Below are positions 1-8,908 of a stretch of DNA of 64,000 bases, one piece after another. The stretch is from JANMJD01 sp963847945 (lineage in GTDB: Bacteria; Actinomycetota; Acidimicrobiia; Acidimicrobiales; Ilumatobacteraceae). Within the stretch, counting starts at the first letter, position 1, and each line of letters starts with the position of its first letter. The position numbers and the translations under genes were made by a program. The notes under the pieces were generated by a model that was not told the DNA's origin, did no database searches, and was given only the letters and a program-made list of their open reading frames with translations. The stretch is taken from assembly GCA_963847945.1 (NCBI GenBank), contig CAWKBX010000009.1:620001-684000 (forward strand). Reading direction: 5' to 3'.

Positions 1-264
1 GCGATGATCGCGGACGACCCATCGCTGCGGGTGCTCTCGTTCGATGTCGAACCGGGTGACGTGGTCGCCTTCCACTACCGCACCCTCCACGATGCTGCGG
101 GGACGACCGAGTTGGACGGCGGTCGGCGGGTCGTCAGCCTGCGGTGGATCGGCGACGACGCCACCTTCGGTCTACGGCCGTGGCTGCACTCCCCGCCCTT
201 CGAGCAGGCCGACCTCGAACTCGGCGGCCCCCTCGACGACGACCGCTTCCCCCTGGTCGACTAA
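1..264 (+). CDS. Phytanoyl-CoA dioxygenase-like protein, C-terminal part
   Basis: The reading frame is open from the left edge, so the 5' part lies outside the window; the in-frame ATG at 4 is probably internal. The visible 87 residues contain the distal part of the double-stranded beta-helix of PhyH-type Fe(II)/2-oxoglutarate oxygenases: a PGDVVAFHYRTLHDA stretch carrying the distal iron-binding His, then RRVVSLRWIGDDA with the Arg that normally binds 2-oxoglutarate. The proximal HxD pair must lie upstream. The substrate cannot be inferred. It is followed by 376 bp without a gene before the reverse transcriptase. Confidence 0.7.
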   Translation, partial: AMIADDPSLRVLSFDVEPGDVVAFHYRTLHDAAGTTELDGGRRVVSLRWIGDDATFGLRPWLHSPPFEQADLELGGPLDDDRFPLVD

Positions 265-324
265 CCCAACCTGCACCACTCCGACTCGACCGACCCCCCG
301 GACTTCAGCCCGGCAACTCGTCTC

Positions 325-590
325 GCGCCACCACCGGACGCCACTTTGGAGCACAATCACGCTCCCAGCGTGACCGCACTCCCCGAAACCCGAAACCCGA
401 GCCCCCGCGGCTGGGCGGGGCGGCGACTTGGCACTGGGCGATCTCGGATATGGTCCCAGGCGTGCAGCGGCGTGACCTCGAGAATGGACTGCCAGCCCCC
501 ACCGGGGGTTGGCGAGCCTGCCCCGGGGCTCCCCCGGGGTGTCAAGTGTTGCTTGAGCATTCCATCGCCGGCGCGAGACGGTGCTGGCGC
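325..590 (+). ncRNA. Possible structured RNA upstream of the reverse transcriptase (retron msr-msd candidate)
   Basis: No gene fits the 376 bp between the two neighbouring coding regions. It holds a perfect 7-bp hairpin with a 3-nt loop (357-373, TCACGCT/AGCGTGA), a 10-bp hairpin with one G-T pair and a 3-nt loop (491-513), and two CCCCGGGG copies three bases apart (521-539). All are enclosed by 12-nt arms at 325-336 and 579-590 that are complementary at 11 of 12 positions. Retron RNAs have this layout: outer a1/a2 arms, short-loop hairpins in msr, a long msd hairpin, and the RT gene shortly downstream. The assignment is inference; GC-rich DNA forms hairpins by chance. Confidence 0.35.
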
Positions 591-640
591 ACCGCACCAC
601 GCCCGCACGGCCAGTACAGTCGAGGCGCGTCGCTGCACCC

Positions 641-1996
641 ATGAATCGGCGGGATCAGATCATCACCCAGGCGGTCGCCGGAGCGTTTCTCGCCGGCGAG
701 TGGGAGCCACGGCTGATGGTTCGCCGTGCCGGCCGAGCGCTGGGCGATCGCCGGACCACCTGGTTGACGCCGCTCGCCACGTTGGTCGTCCACGCCTTTC
801 CCATTGCCCCTCACGACGCTCCTCGCGAGTTGGGTGCCGTCATCTGGGCGAGTGGAATCATCCAGGAACAAATGCGCGCCGACACGATGGCGCTCCGACC
901 GCAGTGGCGAATCCACCCCGCTACGGCACCGATTCGAATGAGAGCGACGCCCTGGCCCGTTGCCGAGATCGACTCGCTCGGTGACTTGGCCGAGCATCTC
1001 GGGCTCTCCACCGGGCGCCTCCGGTGGTTCGCTGACGTCCGATCGTGGGAGCGGGCTGTCGGTGTCGAGCCTCTGCGGCAGTACCGCTACCGGTGGCTGC
1101 CGTCGTCGAGCGGCTTTCGGCTGATCGAGGCGCCCAAGGGCACGTTGCGACACATCCAACGAGTGTTGCTCCGCACCATCCTCAACCATGTACCCATCCA
1201 CGATGCCGCCCACGGGTTCCATGTCGGCCGATCGATCCACGGCTTCGTCGCCCCACACGTGGGCGCACCGGTGCTGATCAAGGCCGACCTGCGGGCGTTC
1301 TTCACCTCGATCACGGCCGGACGCGTCTTCGGCCTGTGGCGGCGGATGGGCTACGCGGAGCCGGTCGCCCACGTCTTGACCGGGCTGACCACGAACGCAG
1401 TCCCCTCGTCGGTTCTGCGTCGATCGCCCGCCGCCGATCACCACCTCGCCGCGCTCCTTCGTGGCCCGCACCTCCCGCAGGGAGCCCCGACGTCACCCGC
1501 CTTGGCCAATCTGCTGGCATTTCACCTCGACGTGAGACTCGATGCGATGGCGCGGTCGTTCGGGGCGAACTACACGCGCTATGCCGACGACCTCGCCTTC
1601 TCGGGGGCCGCGACGCTGGAAAAACGACAGCTCGCCCTGCTGCGGCTGGCCGAGGAGATCGTGCGCGACGAGGGTTTCCGGCTCAACCCGCTCAAGACCG
1701 CGGTCGCCGGCCCCGCACAGCGACATCGACTTGCCGGCATCGTCGTCAACGCTCGACCGAACATCGATCGACGAGAATACGACCAGCTCAAGGCCGAGTT
1801 ACACGATGCCGTCACCAACGGACCGGTCGTCGCCAACCGGCGCGACAACCCGCATTTTCGCGACCACCTGCTCGGCCGCATCGGCTGGGTTGCCGAGCTC
1901 AATCCGCCACGGGCCGAACGACTGGAGGCGATGTTCGACCGCATCACATGGGATACGACGGGAAAACGACGACGGCGTGAGTGTGTGACGCCGTGA
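641..1996 (+). CDS. Retron-type reverse transcriptase with N-terminal extension
   Basis: The 451-aa product is an RNA-directed DNA polymerase. Visible RT blocks, in order, are FRLIEAPKGTLRHIQR (fingers), AAHGFHVGRSI, KADLRAFFTSI (first catalytic Asp), LPQGAPTSPALANL, and YTRYADDLAFSG with the YADD catalytic box at residues 314-317. Near the C-terminus RLAGIVVN occupies the place of the retron VTG motif. About 145 residues precede the RT core and include a segment, SLGDLAEHLGLSTGRLRWFA, like the helical N-terminus of retron RTs. No maturase or endonuclease domain is visible, which argues against a group II intron. ATG 641 is preferred over an in-frame GTG at 581 because 581 lies inside the possible RNA. 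No separate effector gene is adjacent. It converges on rpsJ. Confidence 0.85.
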   Translation: MNRRDQIITQAVAGAFLAGEWEPRLMVRRAGRALGDRRTTWLTPLATLVVHAFPIAPHDAPRELGAVIWASGIIQEQMRADTMALRPQWRIHPATAPIRMRATPWPVAEIDSLGDLAEHLGLSTGRLRWFADVRSWERAVGVEPLRQYRYRWLPSSSGFRLIEAPKGTLRHIQRVLLRTILNHVPIHDAAHGFHVGRSIHGFVAPHVGAPVLIKADLRAFFTSITAGRVFGLWRRMGYAEPVAHVLTGLTTNAVPSSVLRRSPAADHHLAALLRGPHLPQGAPTSPALANLLAFHLDVRLDAMARSFGANYTRYADDLAFSGAATLEKRQLALLRLAEEIVRDEGFRLNPLKTAVAGPAQRHRLAGIVVNARPNIDRREYDQLKAELHDAVTNGPVVANRRDNPHFRDHLLGRIGWVAELNPPRAERLEAMFDRITWDTTGKRRRRECVTP

Positions 1997-2017
1997 GGCA
2001 ATCGCACACTCACGCCG
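1973..2017. terminator. Bidirectional terminator between RT gene and rpsJ
   Basis: A perfect 13-bp inverted repeat, CGGCGTGAGTGTG and CACACTCACGCCG, has a 19-nt loop that contains the RT stop codon. It lies between two convergent genes and can stop transcription of both. The U-tracts are poor. Its position directly after rpsJ implies that rpsJ is not co-transcribed with the rest of an S10 operon here. Confidence 0.7.
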
Positions 2018-2040
2018 ACGCGTGAATCAGTGAACCGAAA

Positions 2041-2355
2041 TCAGGCGGACTGAATCTTGATTTCGATGTCGACGCCGGCCGGCAGCTCGATGCGCTGCAG
2101 GCTGTCGATGGTCTTCGGGTTCGGATCGACAATGTCGATCAGGCGCTTGTGAATGCGCATCTCGAAGTGCTCACGGCTGTCCTTGTCCTTGTGCGGCGAC
2201 CGGATGACCGTATAACGGTGCTTGTCGGTCGGCAGCGGGATGGGACCGCGCACCTTGGCGTTGGTACGGGTGACCGTCTCGACGATTTTCTTCGTCGACT
2301 GGTCGATGATTTCGTGATCAAACGCCTTGAGGCGAATACGGATGCTCTGGGCCAT
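2041..2355 (-). CDS. rpsJ: 30S ribosomal protein S10
   Basis: The 104-aa product has the normal S10 length and sequence (SIRIRLKAFDHEIIDQ at the start, GPIPLPTDKHRYTVIRSPH in the middle, and the conserved VDIEI C-terminus). It is a component of the 30S head and also the NusE antitermination factor. It follows tuf by 17 bp, the usual actinobacterial order. Normally rplC, rplD and the remaining S10-operon genes come next; here a strong hairpin and the convergent RT gene come instead, so the S10 operon is broken after its first gene or continues elsewhere. Confidence 0.98.
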   Translation of the reverse strand: MAQSIRIRLKAFDHEIIDQSTKKIVETVTRTNAKVRGPIPLPTDKHRYTVIRSPHKDKDSREHFEMRIHKRLIDIVDPNPKTIDSLQRIELPAGVDIEIKIQSA

Positions 2356-2372
2356 GTTGTTGTATCAGCCGA

Positions 2373-3557
2373 TCACTTGAGAATCTTGGTGACGCGGCCG
2401 GCGCCAACGGTACGGCCACCCTCACGAATAGCAAACCGCAACTGCTCATCCATCGCGATCGGCTTACCAAGCTCCACGATCATCGTCACGTTGTCACCAG
2501 GCATGACCATCTCGGTCCCCTCCGGCAACTGCACCATCCCCGTCACATCCGTCGTACGGAAGAAGAACTGCGGCCGGTAATTGTTGAAGAACGGCTTATG
2601 ACGACCACCCTCCTCCTTGTTCAACACATACACCTGACCCTCAAAATTCGTATGCGGAGTAATACTGCCCGGCTTACACAACACCTGCCCACGCTCAACA
2701 TCCTCCTTCTTCGTCCCCCGAAGAAGCGCACCGATGTTGTCGCCCGCCATACCCTCATCAAGCAACTTACGGAACATCTCCACACCCGTACACGTCGTCT
2801 TCTGCGTCTTACGCAACCCAACGATCTCAATCTCATCGCCCGTGTGGACCTTGCCCTGCTCAATCTTGCCCGTGACCACCGTGCCACGACCCGTGATCGT
2901 GAACACATCCTCAATCGGCATCAAAAACGGCTTATCCAACTCACGCAACGGCTCCGGCACCGACGCATCACACGCCGCCATCAACTCCATGATCTTTTCC
3001 TGCCACGCCTCATCACCCTCCAACGCCTTCAACGCGCTGACCCGCACCACAGGGCAATCATCACCCGGAAACTCATACTCCGACAGCAACTCGCGAACCT
3101 CAAGCTCCACCAGCTCCAGCAGTTCCTCATCATCGACCATGTCAGCCTTGTTCAACGCCACCACGATGTACGGCACCCCAACCTGACGAGCCAACAACAC
3201 ATGCTCACGCGTCTGGGGCATCGGACCATCAGTCGCCGCCACCACCAAGATCGCCCCATCAACCTGAGCCGCACCCGTGATCATGTTCTTGATGTAGTCC
3301 GCGTGACCCGGCATGTCCACATGGGCATAATGGCGATTCACCGTCTCGTACTCGATATGCGCGATCGAGATCGTGATACCACGAGCCTTCTCCTCCGGCG
3401 CCTTATCGATCTGATCAAACGGCGTGTAATTCGCCAGACCCTTACCCGCCAACGTCTTAGAAATCGCCGCCGTCAACGTCGTCTTACCATGGTCAATATG
3501 ACCCATAGTGCCGATATTCACGTGCGGCTTATTCCGCTCGAACTTTGCCTTGGACAT
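2373..3557 (-). CDS. tuf: Elongation factor Tu
   Basis: The 394-aa GTPase delivers aminoacyl-tRNA to the ribosome. G1 GHIDHGKT is at residues 19-26, G3 DMPGHADY starts at 81, and G4 NKAD is at 136-139; all three EF-Tu domains are present. A GGAG Shine-Dalgarno-like sequence lies about 13 nt upstream of the ATG. Codon use is odd: many codons end in T or G (GAT, GGT, GTG, TTG, GCG), whereas fusA, rpsJ and rpoB strongly prefer C-ending codons. fusA, normally the gene directly upstream, is 41 kb away, so tuf must have its own promoter; I could not identify it with confidence. Confidence 0.98.
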   Translation of the reverse strand: MSKAKFERNKPHVNIGTMGHIDHGKTTLTAAISKTLAGKGLANYTPFDQIDKAPEEKARGITISIAHIEYETVNRHYAHVDMPGHADYIKNMITGAAQVDGAILVVAATDGPMPQTREHVLLARQVGVPYIVVALNKADMVDDEELLELVELEVRELLSEYEFPGDDCPVVRVSALKALEGDEAWQEKIMELMAACDASVPEPLRELDKPFLMPIEDVFTITGRGTVVTGKIEQGKVHTGDEIEIVGLRKTQKTTCTGVEMFRKLLDEGMAGDNIGALLRGTKKEDVERGQVLCKPGSITPHTNFEGQVYVLNKEEGGRHKPFFNNYRPQFFFRTTDVTGMVQLPEGTEMVMPGDNVTMIVELGKPIAMDEQLRFAIREGGRTVGAGRVTKILK

Positions 3558-3924
3558 TGGACTACTGCTCCGTTTGCGTGATGAGGGGTGTCAAGGATCG
3601 GACGCGCTCGGGGGCTCCCGGGCACAAGGTCGACCATCCTCAGCGCGCCTGCGGGCCGCGCCAAACTCCACGCTCAGGTTCCCGCAACGGGAGGCCTGAG
3701 CAGGACTTCGTGGGTGATCGTGGCCCCATCGTACCCTCACAACGCGGCATCGATCACATGTCGAACGGTCATCTCGGTCGAGTCATGCGGGTGCCGATGA
3801 GACGGGTTTCCGGTCCGCTCATTCCACCCGGCCCGACGGCGCCGGTGACGTCTGCTGCGTCGATGGGTTGGGCACACGGCGATCTGATCGAAACGCCTCA
3901 ACCCGAGATTCACGTCGCGGATGA
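3558..3924. other. Intergenic leader/promoter region of tuf
   Basis: This 367-bp stretch has no credible gene. It must carry the tuf promoter and 5' leader on the minus strand. A TACGAT hexamer (minus strand, 3728-3733) could be a -10 box but has no matching -35 at proper spacing. No repeat or strong hairpin is evident. Confidence 0.4.
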
Positions 3925-3981
3925 TCAGCGCCTTCCACGGATCGCCCATCACACCGAAGGAACCTCGGCAACTACCAGGCG

Positions 3982-4362
3982 ATGATTGACGGGTTGGCTT
4001 CGCCGTTCGAATACCGATTCCTCGGCGATCATCCGTTGAGCGGCCGACGAACCAGCACCGTCACGATCGATCTATGGTGGCAGCGAATCTTCCGGCTCCT
4101 GCCGAACGGGAAGTTCACGATCCATCAGATCGTCGTGCAGGGCAACCCGTTCAAGACGCGCATCGCCGTGCGGTCGACCATCAGCGCAGCCTTGGCGTCG
4201 GGTGACGGGTACTCCAACGACGTGATGCAGTTCAGGCGGCTCCGGCTCGGCAAGCTCACCCGCATCGAAACGATGGAGGACACCGCCAAGTTCGAGCGCT
4301 ACCTCACGACGCTCGACCCTGCCACCCACCCGGACGCCATCGCCCCGCCGATCAACGACTGA
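3982..4362 (+). CDS. SnoaL-like / NTF2-fold protein, possibly 5'-truncated
   Basis: The 126-aa product resembles the SnoaL or ketosteroid-isomerase-like alpha+beta barrel: FEYRFLGDHPLSG, then RTSTVTIDLWWQRIFRLLP and a strand IHQIVVQGNPFKTRIAVR. Family members usually carry about 20 more residues of first helix before the aligned NYQAMIDGLA segment. The frame is open upstream to a stop at 3922-3924 (its upstream residues include RRNLGNYQ) but contains no start codon there, so either the start is ATG 3982 with a short helix or a frameshift has cut off the original start. Such proteins act as isomerases, cyclases or unknown small-molecule binders; no function is assigned. Confidence 0.6.
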   Translation: MIDGLASPFEYRFLGDHPLSGRRTSTVTIDLWWQRIFRLLPNGKFTIHQIVVQGNPFKTRIAVRSTISAALASGDGYSNDVMQFRRLRLGKLTRIETMEDTAKFERYLTTLDPATHPDAIAPPIND

Positions 4363-4442
4363 CCCATACTGGTCGGTCGCGCAGCAGTCGGGCCCGTACC
4401 CATCTCCCCAGTTGGTTCCGCTCGGAACCTACGGCCGAGCGA

Positions 4443-6434
4443 TCAAACGAGCAGGGGGTTGGTGACGACGTCGACGAGCGCCGGACCGGGGTGAGCCAGG
4501 GCGGTCGCGATGGCCGAGTCGAGGTCGGTTGGGTCGGTGACGCGGATGCCGCGGGCACCGCAGAGCTCGGCGAAAGCGGCGAAGTCGGGGTTGTGGAGCG
4601 AGGTCTGCCACACGTCCCAGTGGGCGGCCCGTTGCTCTTTGGAGATCTTGCCCAACTCGCTGTTGTCGAGCACCACGTGGGTGATGTTCATGCCGTACTT
4701 CACCGCGGTGGTCATCTCCATGGCGTATTGACCGAGCCCGCCGTCGCCACTGATCGACACAATCTGGCGGGTGTCACCGACTGCCGCCCAGGCCCCCATC
4801 GCCGCCGGGAGAGCGAAGCCGATCGAGCCGAGGTAGCCCGACATCACCAGATCCTGGCGGCCTGAGGCCTCGAAGTAGCGACCAAATGAGTAGGTGTTGT
4901 TGCCCACGTCGACGGCGATGACGGCGTTGGGGTCGATCAGCCGGGTGAGGCTCGCCATCACCGCGGCGGCCCCGATGCCATGCGCTGCATCGTCGGCGGC
5001 GCGCTTCGACTTCTCGGCTCGCCACAGGGACCACCGTTGGGCGACCTCGGCCCGCTGATCGACCTCGGCCCGCGGGTCGCTGTCGACTCGGACTTCGAGC
5101 GCGGCGATCATCGCCCGAGCGGTGACAGCCACATCGCCAAGCAGACCGACCTCGACGCCGTGGAACCGGCCGATCGACATCGGGTCGTCGTCGATCTGGA
5201 TCGTCGGTTTGTACGACGCAATCCCGGTGTGATTCGAGAAGCTGGCACCGAACACCACCAACAGATCGCTCTCGTTCATGAACCAACTGGCCACGGGCGT
5301 ACCCGACCGCCCGAGCACACCACACCCGAGCGGATGGCTGTCGCTGACGAGCCCCTTGGCCTTGAACGTCGTCCCAACCGGTGCACCGAGCCGTTCGGCG
5401 AGATCCATGATCGCGGTCATCTGCCCGCGGCAGCCCGCTCCCACAACGATCATCGGGCGTCGCGCCGTGCGCATCATCTCGAGCGCGCGGTCGAGTTCGG
5501 CGGCCGGTGGCGCAGTGGCTCGTGAGGCGAGACGACCCGCCGGCGTGCCGGCCGCCGCATCGGCCGCTACCGGGTGGTGCTGCACCTCGTCGGGCAGAAT
5601 CAAGTGAGCCACGCCGCGCCCGACAATCGCGTGCTTCATCGCCAGACCGGCGAGTTCGGCATGGTCGGAGCCGAGCGCGACGGTCTCGCTGTAGAGCGTC
5701 ACATCGGCGAACGCCGCTTCGAGGTCGGTGTCCTGGAATGCTCCACGGCCCCGTACCTTCGACGGCACCTGACCCGAGATGGCGAGCACCGGTGAGCGGT
5801 CCTCGCGGGCGTCATACAAGCCGGTAAGCAGGTTGGTCGAGCCCGGCCCCGCGATCCCGAAGCACACCGCCGGGCGACCGGTGAGCTTCCCGTAGGCCGA
5901 CGCAGCGAACGATGCTGCGCCCTCATGGCGGATGCCGACGAAGGTGAGTTCGCCGCGTTCGGCGGCCTTGCGCATCGCGTCGGCGAACCCGAGGTTGGAA
6001 TGGCCGACCATGCCAAACGCGTGGGTGAGTCCCCAGTTGACCAGCGTCTCGACGAGTACATCGGCGACCGTTCGCGGCTGCACCGGTTCAGGCGGGAGGG
6101 CAACGTAGACACCGTCGGCGCGGGTTTCCACGGCGAAGCAGGCCGGCGCGTCGGAGAACCCCGTAGGAGGCTTGCCGGTCACGGGTGAGTAGTCGTAGCC
6201 GTGCCACGGGCACCGCAGCCAGCCGTTCTCGATCGATCCTTCGCCGAGCGGTCCACCCTGGTGCGGACAGGCATTGTCGAGGCAGCCGTACTGGCCGTCG
6301 TGATGCGTCATCGCCAGCGAGCGCCGCCCGACCGAGACGGTGGTGACCCGACCCTCGGGCAGCTCGTCGGGGCCGAGCACTCGGTGCCAGGAGGTACCGC
6401 CGGAGTCGCCTGCGGTGGTGACGTTGTCGTTCAC
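4443..6434 (-). CDS. Rieske domain fused to ThDP-dependent acetolactate synthase-like enzyme
   Basis: The 663-aa protein has two parts. Residues 15-115 form a Rieske [2Fe-2S] domain with ligands C56/H58 (ACPHQGG) and C75/H78 (CPWHGYDY). Residues from about 120 form a complete thiamine-diphosphate enzyme of the acetolactate synthase/oxalyl-CoA decarboxylase superfamily: the activating Glu in GIRHEGAASFAASAYG, a central DHS-like domain (MIVVGAGCRGQM), and the ThDP-Mg loop GDGGLGQ...DNSELG. ThDP enzymes of this superfamily normally lack a Rieske centre, so electrons may be passed to or from the ThDP-bound intermediate, as in pyruvate oxidases (inference). It overlaps the upstream gene by 4 bp (ATGA) and is its translational partner. 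Confidence 0.85.
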   Translation of the reverse strand: MNDNVTTAGDSGGTSWHRVLGPDELPEGRVTTVSVGRRSLAMTHHDGQYGCLDNACPHQGGPLGEGSIENGWLRCPWHGYDYSPVTGKPPTGFSDAPACFAVETRADGVYVALPPEPVQPRTVADVLVETLVNWGLTHAFGMVGHSNLGFADAMRKAAERGELTFVGIRHEGAASFAASAYGKLTGRPAVCFGIAGPGSTNLLTGLYDAREDRSPVLAISGQVPSKVRGRGAFQDTDLEAAFADVTLYSETVALGSDHAELAGLAMKHAIVGRGVAHLILPDEVQHHPVAADAAAGTPAGRLASRATAPPAAELDRALEMMRTARRPMIVVGAGCRGQMTAIMDLAERLGAPVGTTFKAKGLVSDSHPLGCGVLGRSGTPVASWFMNESDLLVVFGASFSNHTGIASYKPTIQIDDDPMSIGRFHGVEVGLLGDVAVTARAMIAALEVRVDSDPRAEVDQRAEVAQRWSLWRAEKSKRAADDAAHGIGAAAVMASLTRLIDPNAVIAVDVGNNTYSFGRYFEASGRQDLVMSGYLGSIGFALPAAMGAWAAVGDTRQIVSISGDGGLGQYAMEMTTAVKYGMNITHVVLDNSELGKISKEQRAAHWDVWQTSLHNPDFAAFAELCGARGIRVTDPTDLDSAIATALAHPGPALVDVVTNPLLV

Positions 6435-8070
6435 GGATGCAGTCCTCCATAGGGAACACCGGCCAGATGGTGCATCTCACGGTCGAACGTCGTGAGATCG
6501 TCGATGCACAGCTCCGACAGATGGTGATGGCCGCAGGCTCGGGCGAGCACGGTCATCAGCTCGACCGTCGCCTCAAGGAAACGGGTGAGCCGACGAGCCG
6601 ACTCGTCGACCACCAGCCGCTGGCGAAGACCGGGTTTCTGCGTGGCGATGCCGACCGGGCAGTTGTCGCTGTTGCACGCCCGCATGCCAATGCAACCGAT
6701 CGCCTGCAACGCGGCATTGGAGATCGCCACCGCGTCGGCACCGAGCGCGAGCGCCTTCACGAAATCGGTATGGGTACGCAGACCGCCGGTGATCACGAGC
6801 GTCACCGCGGATCCCGATCGGTCGAGATGCCGACGGGCCCTCGCCAACGCCGGAATGGTCGGCACCGAAATGTGGTCGCGGAACAACACCGGCGCAGCTC
6901 CCGTCCCCCACCCCGACCATCGAGGATCACGTAGTCGACCCCGATCTCAAGCGCGGCATCGAGATCGGCCTCGATGTGCTGCGCCGACAGCTTCGCTCCG
7001 ATCGGAATACCGCCGGCTGTCTCGCGCACCATCGCCGCGACCTCGCGGTAGTCGCCGGTCGTGCGCAGATCGGGGAAGGTGGCCGGCGAGACCGCCGGTT
7101 GGCCCTCGGGCAGACCGCGCACCTCGGCGATGCGCCCGACCACTTTGTTGCCCGGGAGATGCCCGCCGGTGCCGGTCTTGGCGCCCTGGCCGAACTTGAA
7201 ATGGAAGGCCTGAACGTCGCGCACCTTGTCGAGCGACCAACCAAATCGGGCCGAGGCGAGCTCATAGAAGTAACGGCTGTTCTCGGCGTGCTCCTCGGGC
7301 AACATCCCACCCTCACCCGAACAGATGCCGGTGCCCGCGCCCTCGGCACCGCGGGCCAGCGCGACCTTCGCTTCGAGCGACAGTGAACCGAAGCTCATAT
7401 CGCTGACGAACAACGGGATCTTCAGGTGCAGCGGTTTGGCCGCCGTACCGCCGATGGTGATGTCGGTGGCGACCGTCTCGTCATCGAGGAGCGGTCGCTT
7501 CGCCAGCTGGGCGGTGACGATCTGGATCGAGTCCCACAGCGGGAGCCGATCACGGGGCACGCCCATCGCCGCCACCGGGCCATGGTGCCCGACCTTCGAC
7601 AACCCGTCGATCGAGAGCTGACGGATCTGGCCGACGAAGGGTTCCTCGGGCGCGCCGTGGGGATCTTGGAACGCCCCTTGGTAGGCATCGCGGTCGTACG
7701 GCTGGGGATGCTCACGCTCCCAGGCGGCGATCTCGTCGGCGTCGACCATGAGCTGATCGCTGACCTCGTCGACCCACGACGTGAAGAGGTGGAGCTGCTG
7801 GTCGTTGTCGTACGCGCTGATCCCGGTGCGCAACGAGTAGTCCCAACCGTGCAGCCCGCAGACCAGGTCGTCGCCGCGGACCGTGCCGTCTGCCATCAGT
7901 GCGCCGCGGTGCAGGCATCGGCCGTAGAGGACTGAATGCTCGTCACCGAAACGGACGATCACCAGATCGACATTGGCCACGATCGCACCCGTCGGCGTGC
8001 GATCACTCAACTCGCTCCACCGGGCGACGGACACTGGTGTCATTGAGGTCGTTGGCGTCGTTGTTGTCAT
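6431..8070 (-). CDS. Rieske domain fused to glutamate synthase-like FMN protein (frameshifted in this sequence)
   Basis: The N-terminal Rieske-type domain has ligands C52/H54 (RCLHRGA) and C71/H74 (CGLHGWDYS). The rest resembles the FMN-binding barrel of the glutamate synthase large subunit, including FVSDMSFGSLS, GEGGMLPEEH, and a three-Cys cluster motif, C-x5-C-x4-C, in CIGMRACNSDNCPVGIATQ. The amidotransferase domain is missing, as in GltS-related proteins. The frame breaks at the G-run read on the minus strand from 6905-6909: five Gs stand where six would restore the family motif GRGGGTGAAP. The two halves are otherwise intact, so a one-base deletion, real or a consensus error, is likely. 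The gene sits between a conserved hypothetical gene and the ThDP fusion. Confidence 0.8.
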
Positions 8071-8088
8071 GGCGGGAATCGCTCCTGG

Positions 8089-8802
8089 TCAGACAAGCCG
8101 ACGATAGCCGACGAGCAGGAATGCGGTGCCCGCACCGATGACATCGGCCGACTCTCCGGCGAGTTCGCTGCGGGCGCGGAACGCGCCGAACGGGGCGTTC
8201 CAGAACCCGGCGTCGCCGGGGCGGTCGGCGGTCCACGGCCCGACATAGAGATACGGCTCATTGCAGAATCCGTCGCCGGGCGAGCCGCCGAGATTCACCC
8301 GTCGATCGGCATGAGCTTGGGCCTCGATCGCCACATCGAAGTGTTCGGGCCACAGTCGGGGCAGCGTGGGTCGGGCGGCGGCGGGCAGGTCGACCAGCAC
8401 CCGGTCGAGGATCGCCGCAATCGTTGCGAACCATCCGGTGACGTCGGCTGCGCCGACGCCGTCGAGAACGATCGGAGCATCAGCGTCGCCGACCGGCGGC
8501 GTGTCGCGACCGACATCGAGCGGTTCGGCAAGGTCGACGCCGGCGAACGCGGCGAGCTGCGCGAGCGAGGACCCATTGATCTCGATCGACCCGATGGAAG
8601 CCTCGCCGGGTGCGTCGGACTCGACGATCAGATGGGCTCCCGACACCCTCACCCGCCGTCCTACCGGAGGGAGATCGGGCGTGCCGAAACCCCCGGGAGC
8701 GACGCGCAATGAGAACCGGGTGGAAGCCGCTACCCGGGCCCGAGCAACCACATGCACGGCGACGCTGTGCAACGATTCGCGGGCGGCTGAGAAGGTGTCC
8801 AT
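8089..8802 (-). CDS. Conserved hypothetical protein of the Rieske-fusion operon
   Basis: The 237-aa product has no transmembrane segment and no motif I can assign. The most family-like part is the C-terminal half: LWPEHFDVAIEAQ, then VNLGGSPGDGFCNEPYLYVG and FWNAPFGA. This is a pattern I associate with an uncharacterised actinobacterial family. It lies 18 bp upstream of the Rieske-FMN gene on the same strand and probably opens the three-gene operon. Function unknown. Confidence 0.7.
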   Translation of the reverse strand: MDTFSAARESLHSVAVHVVARARVAASTRFSLRVAPGGFGTPDLPPVGRRVRVSGAHLIVESDAPGEASIGSIEINGSSLAQLAAFAGVDLAEPLDVGRDTPPVGDADAPIVLDGVGAADVTGWFATIAAILDRVLVDLPAAARPTLPRLWPEHFDVAIEAQAHADRRVNLGGSPGDGFCNEPYLYVGPWTADRPGDAGFWNAPFGAFRARSELAGESADVIGAGTAFLLVGYRRLV

Positions 8803-8908
8803 GTAACAAAGTCTCCCAGGTAAAACGAGGCCGGCCGACGGGCCCTTGGATCTCCCACACCGTCATCCAGAGCGCCACCGCGTTACGAAATGGGGTACTG
8901 ACCGACCC

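Noticed and set aside
641..1996. Group II intron-encoded protein.
   Set aside because: There is no maturase or endonuclease domain and no intron boundaries; the motif set is retron-like.
2598..3581. A 327-aa frame on the plus strand opposite tuf.
   Set aside because: It is the antisense of a certain EF-Tu gene; its His/Arg/Thr-rich composition is a by-product of the tuf codon bias, and no family features or ribosome binding site are present.
4411..4429. GGTTCCG/CGGAACC palindrome as a terminator between convergent genes.
   Set aside because: The loop would be only 2 nt and no U-tract follows on either strand, so it is too weak to list.
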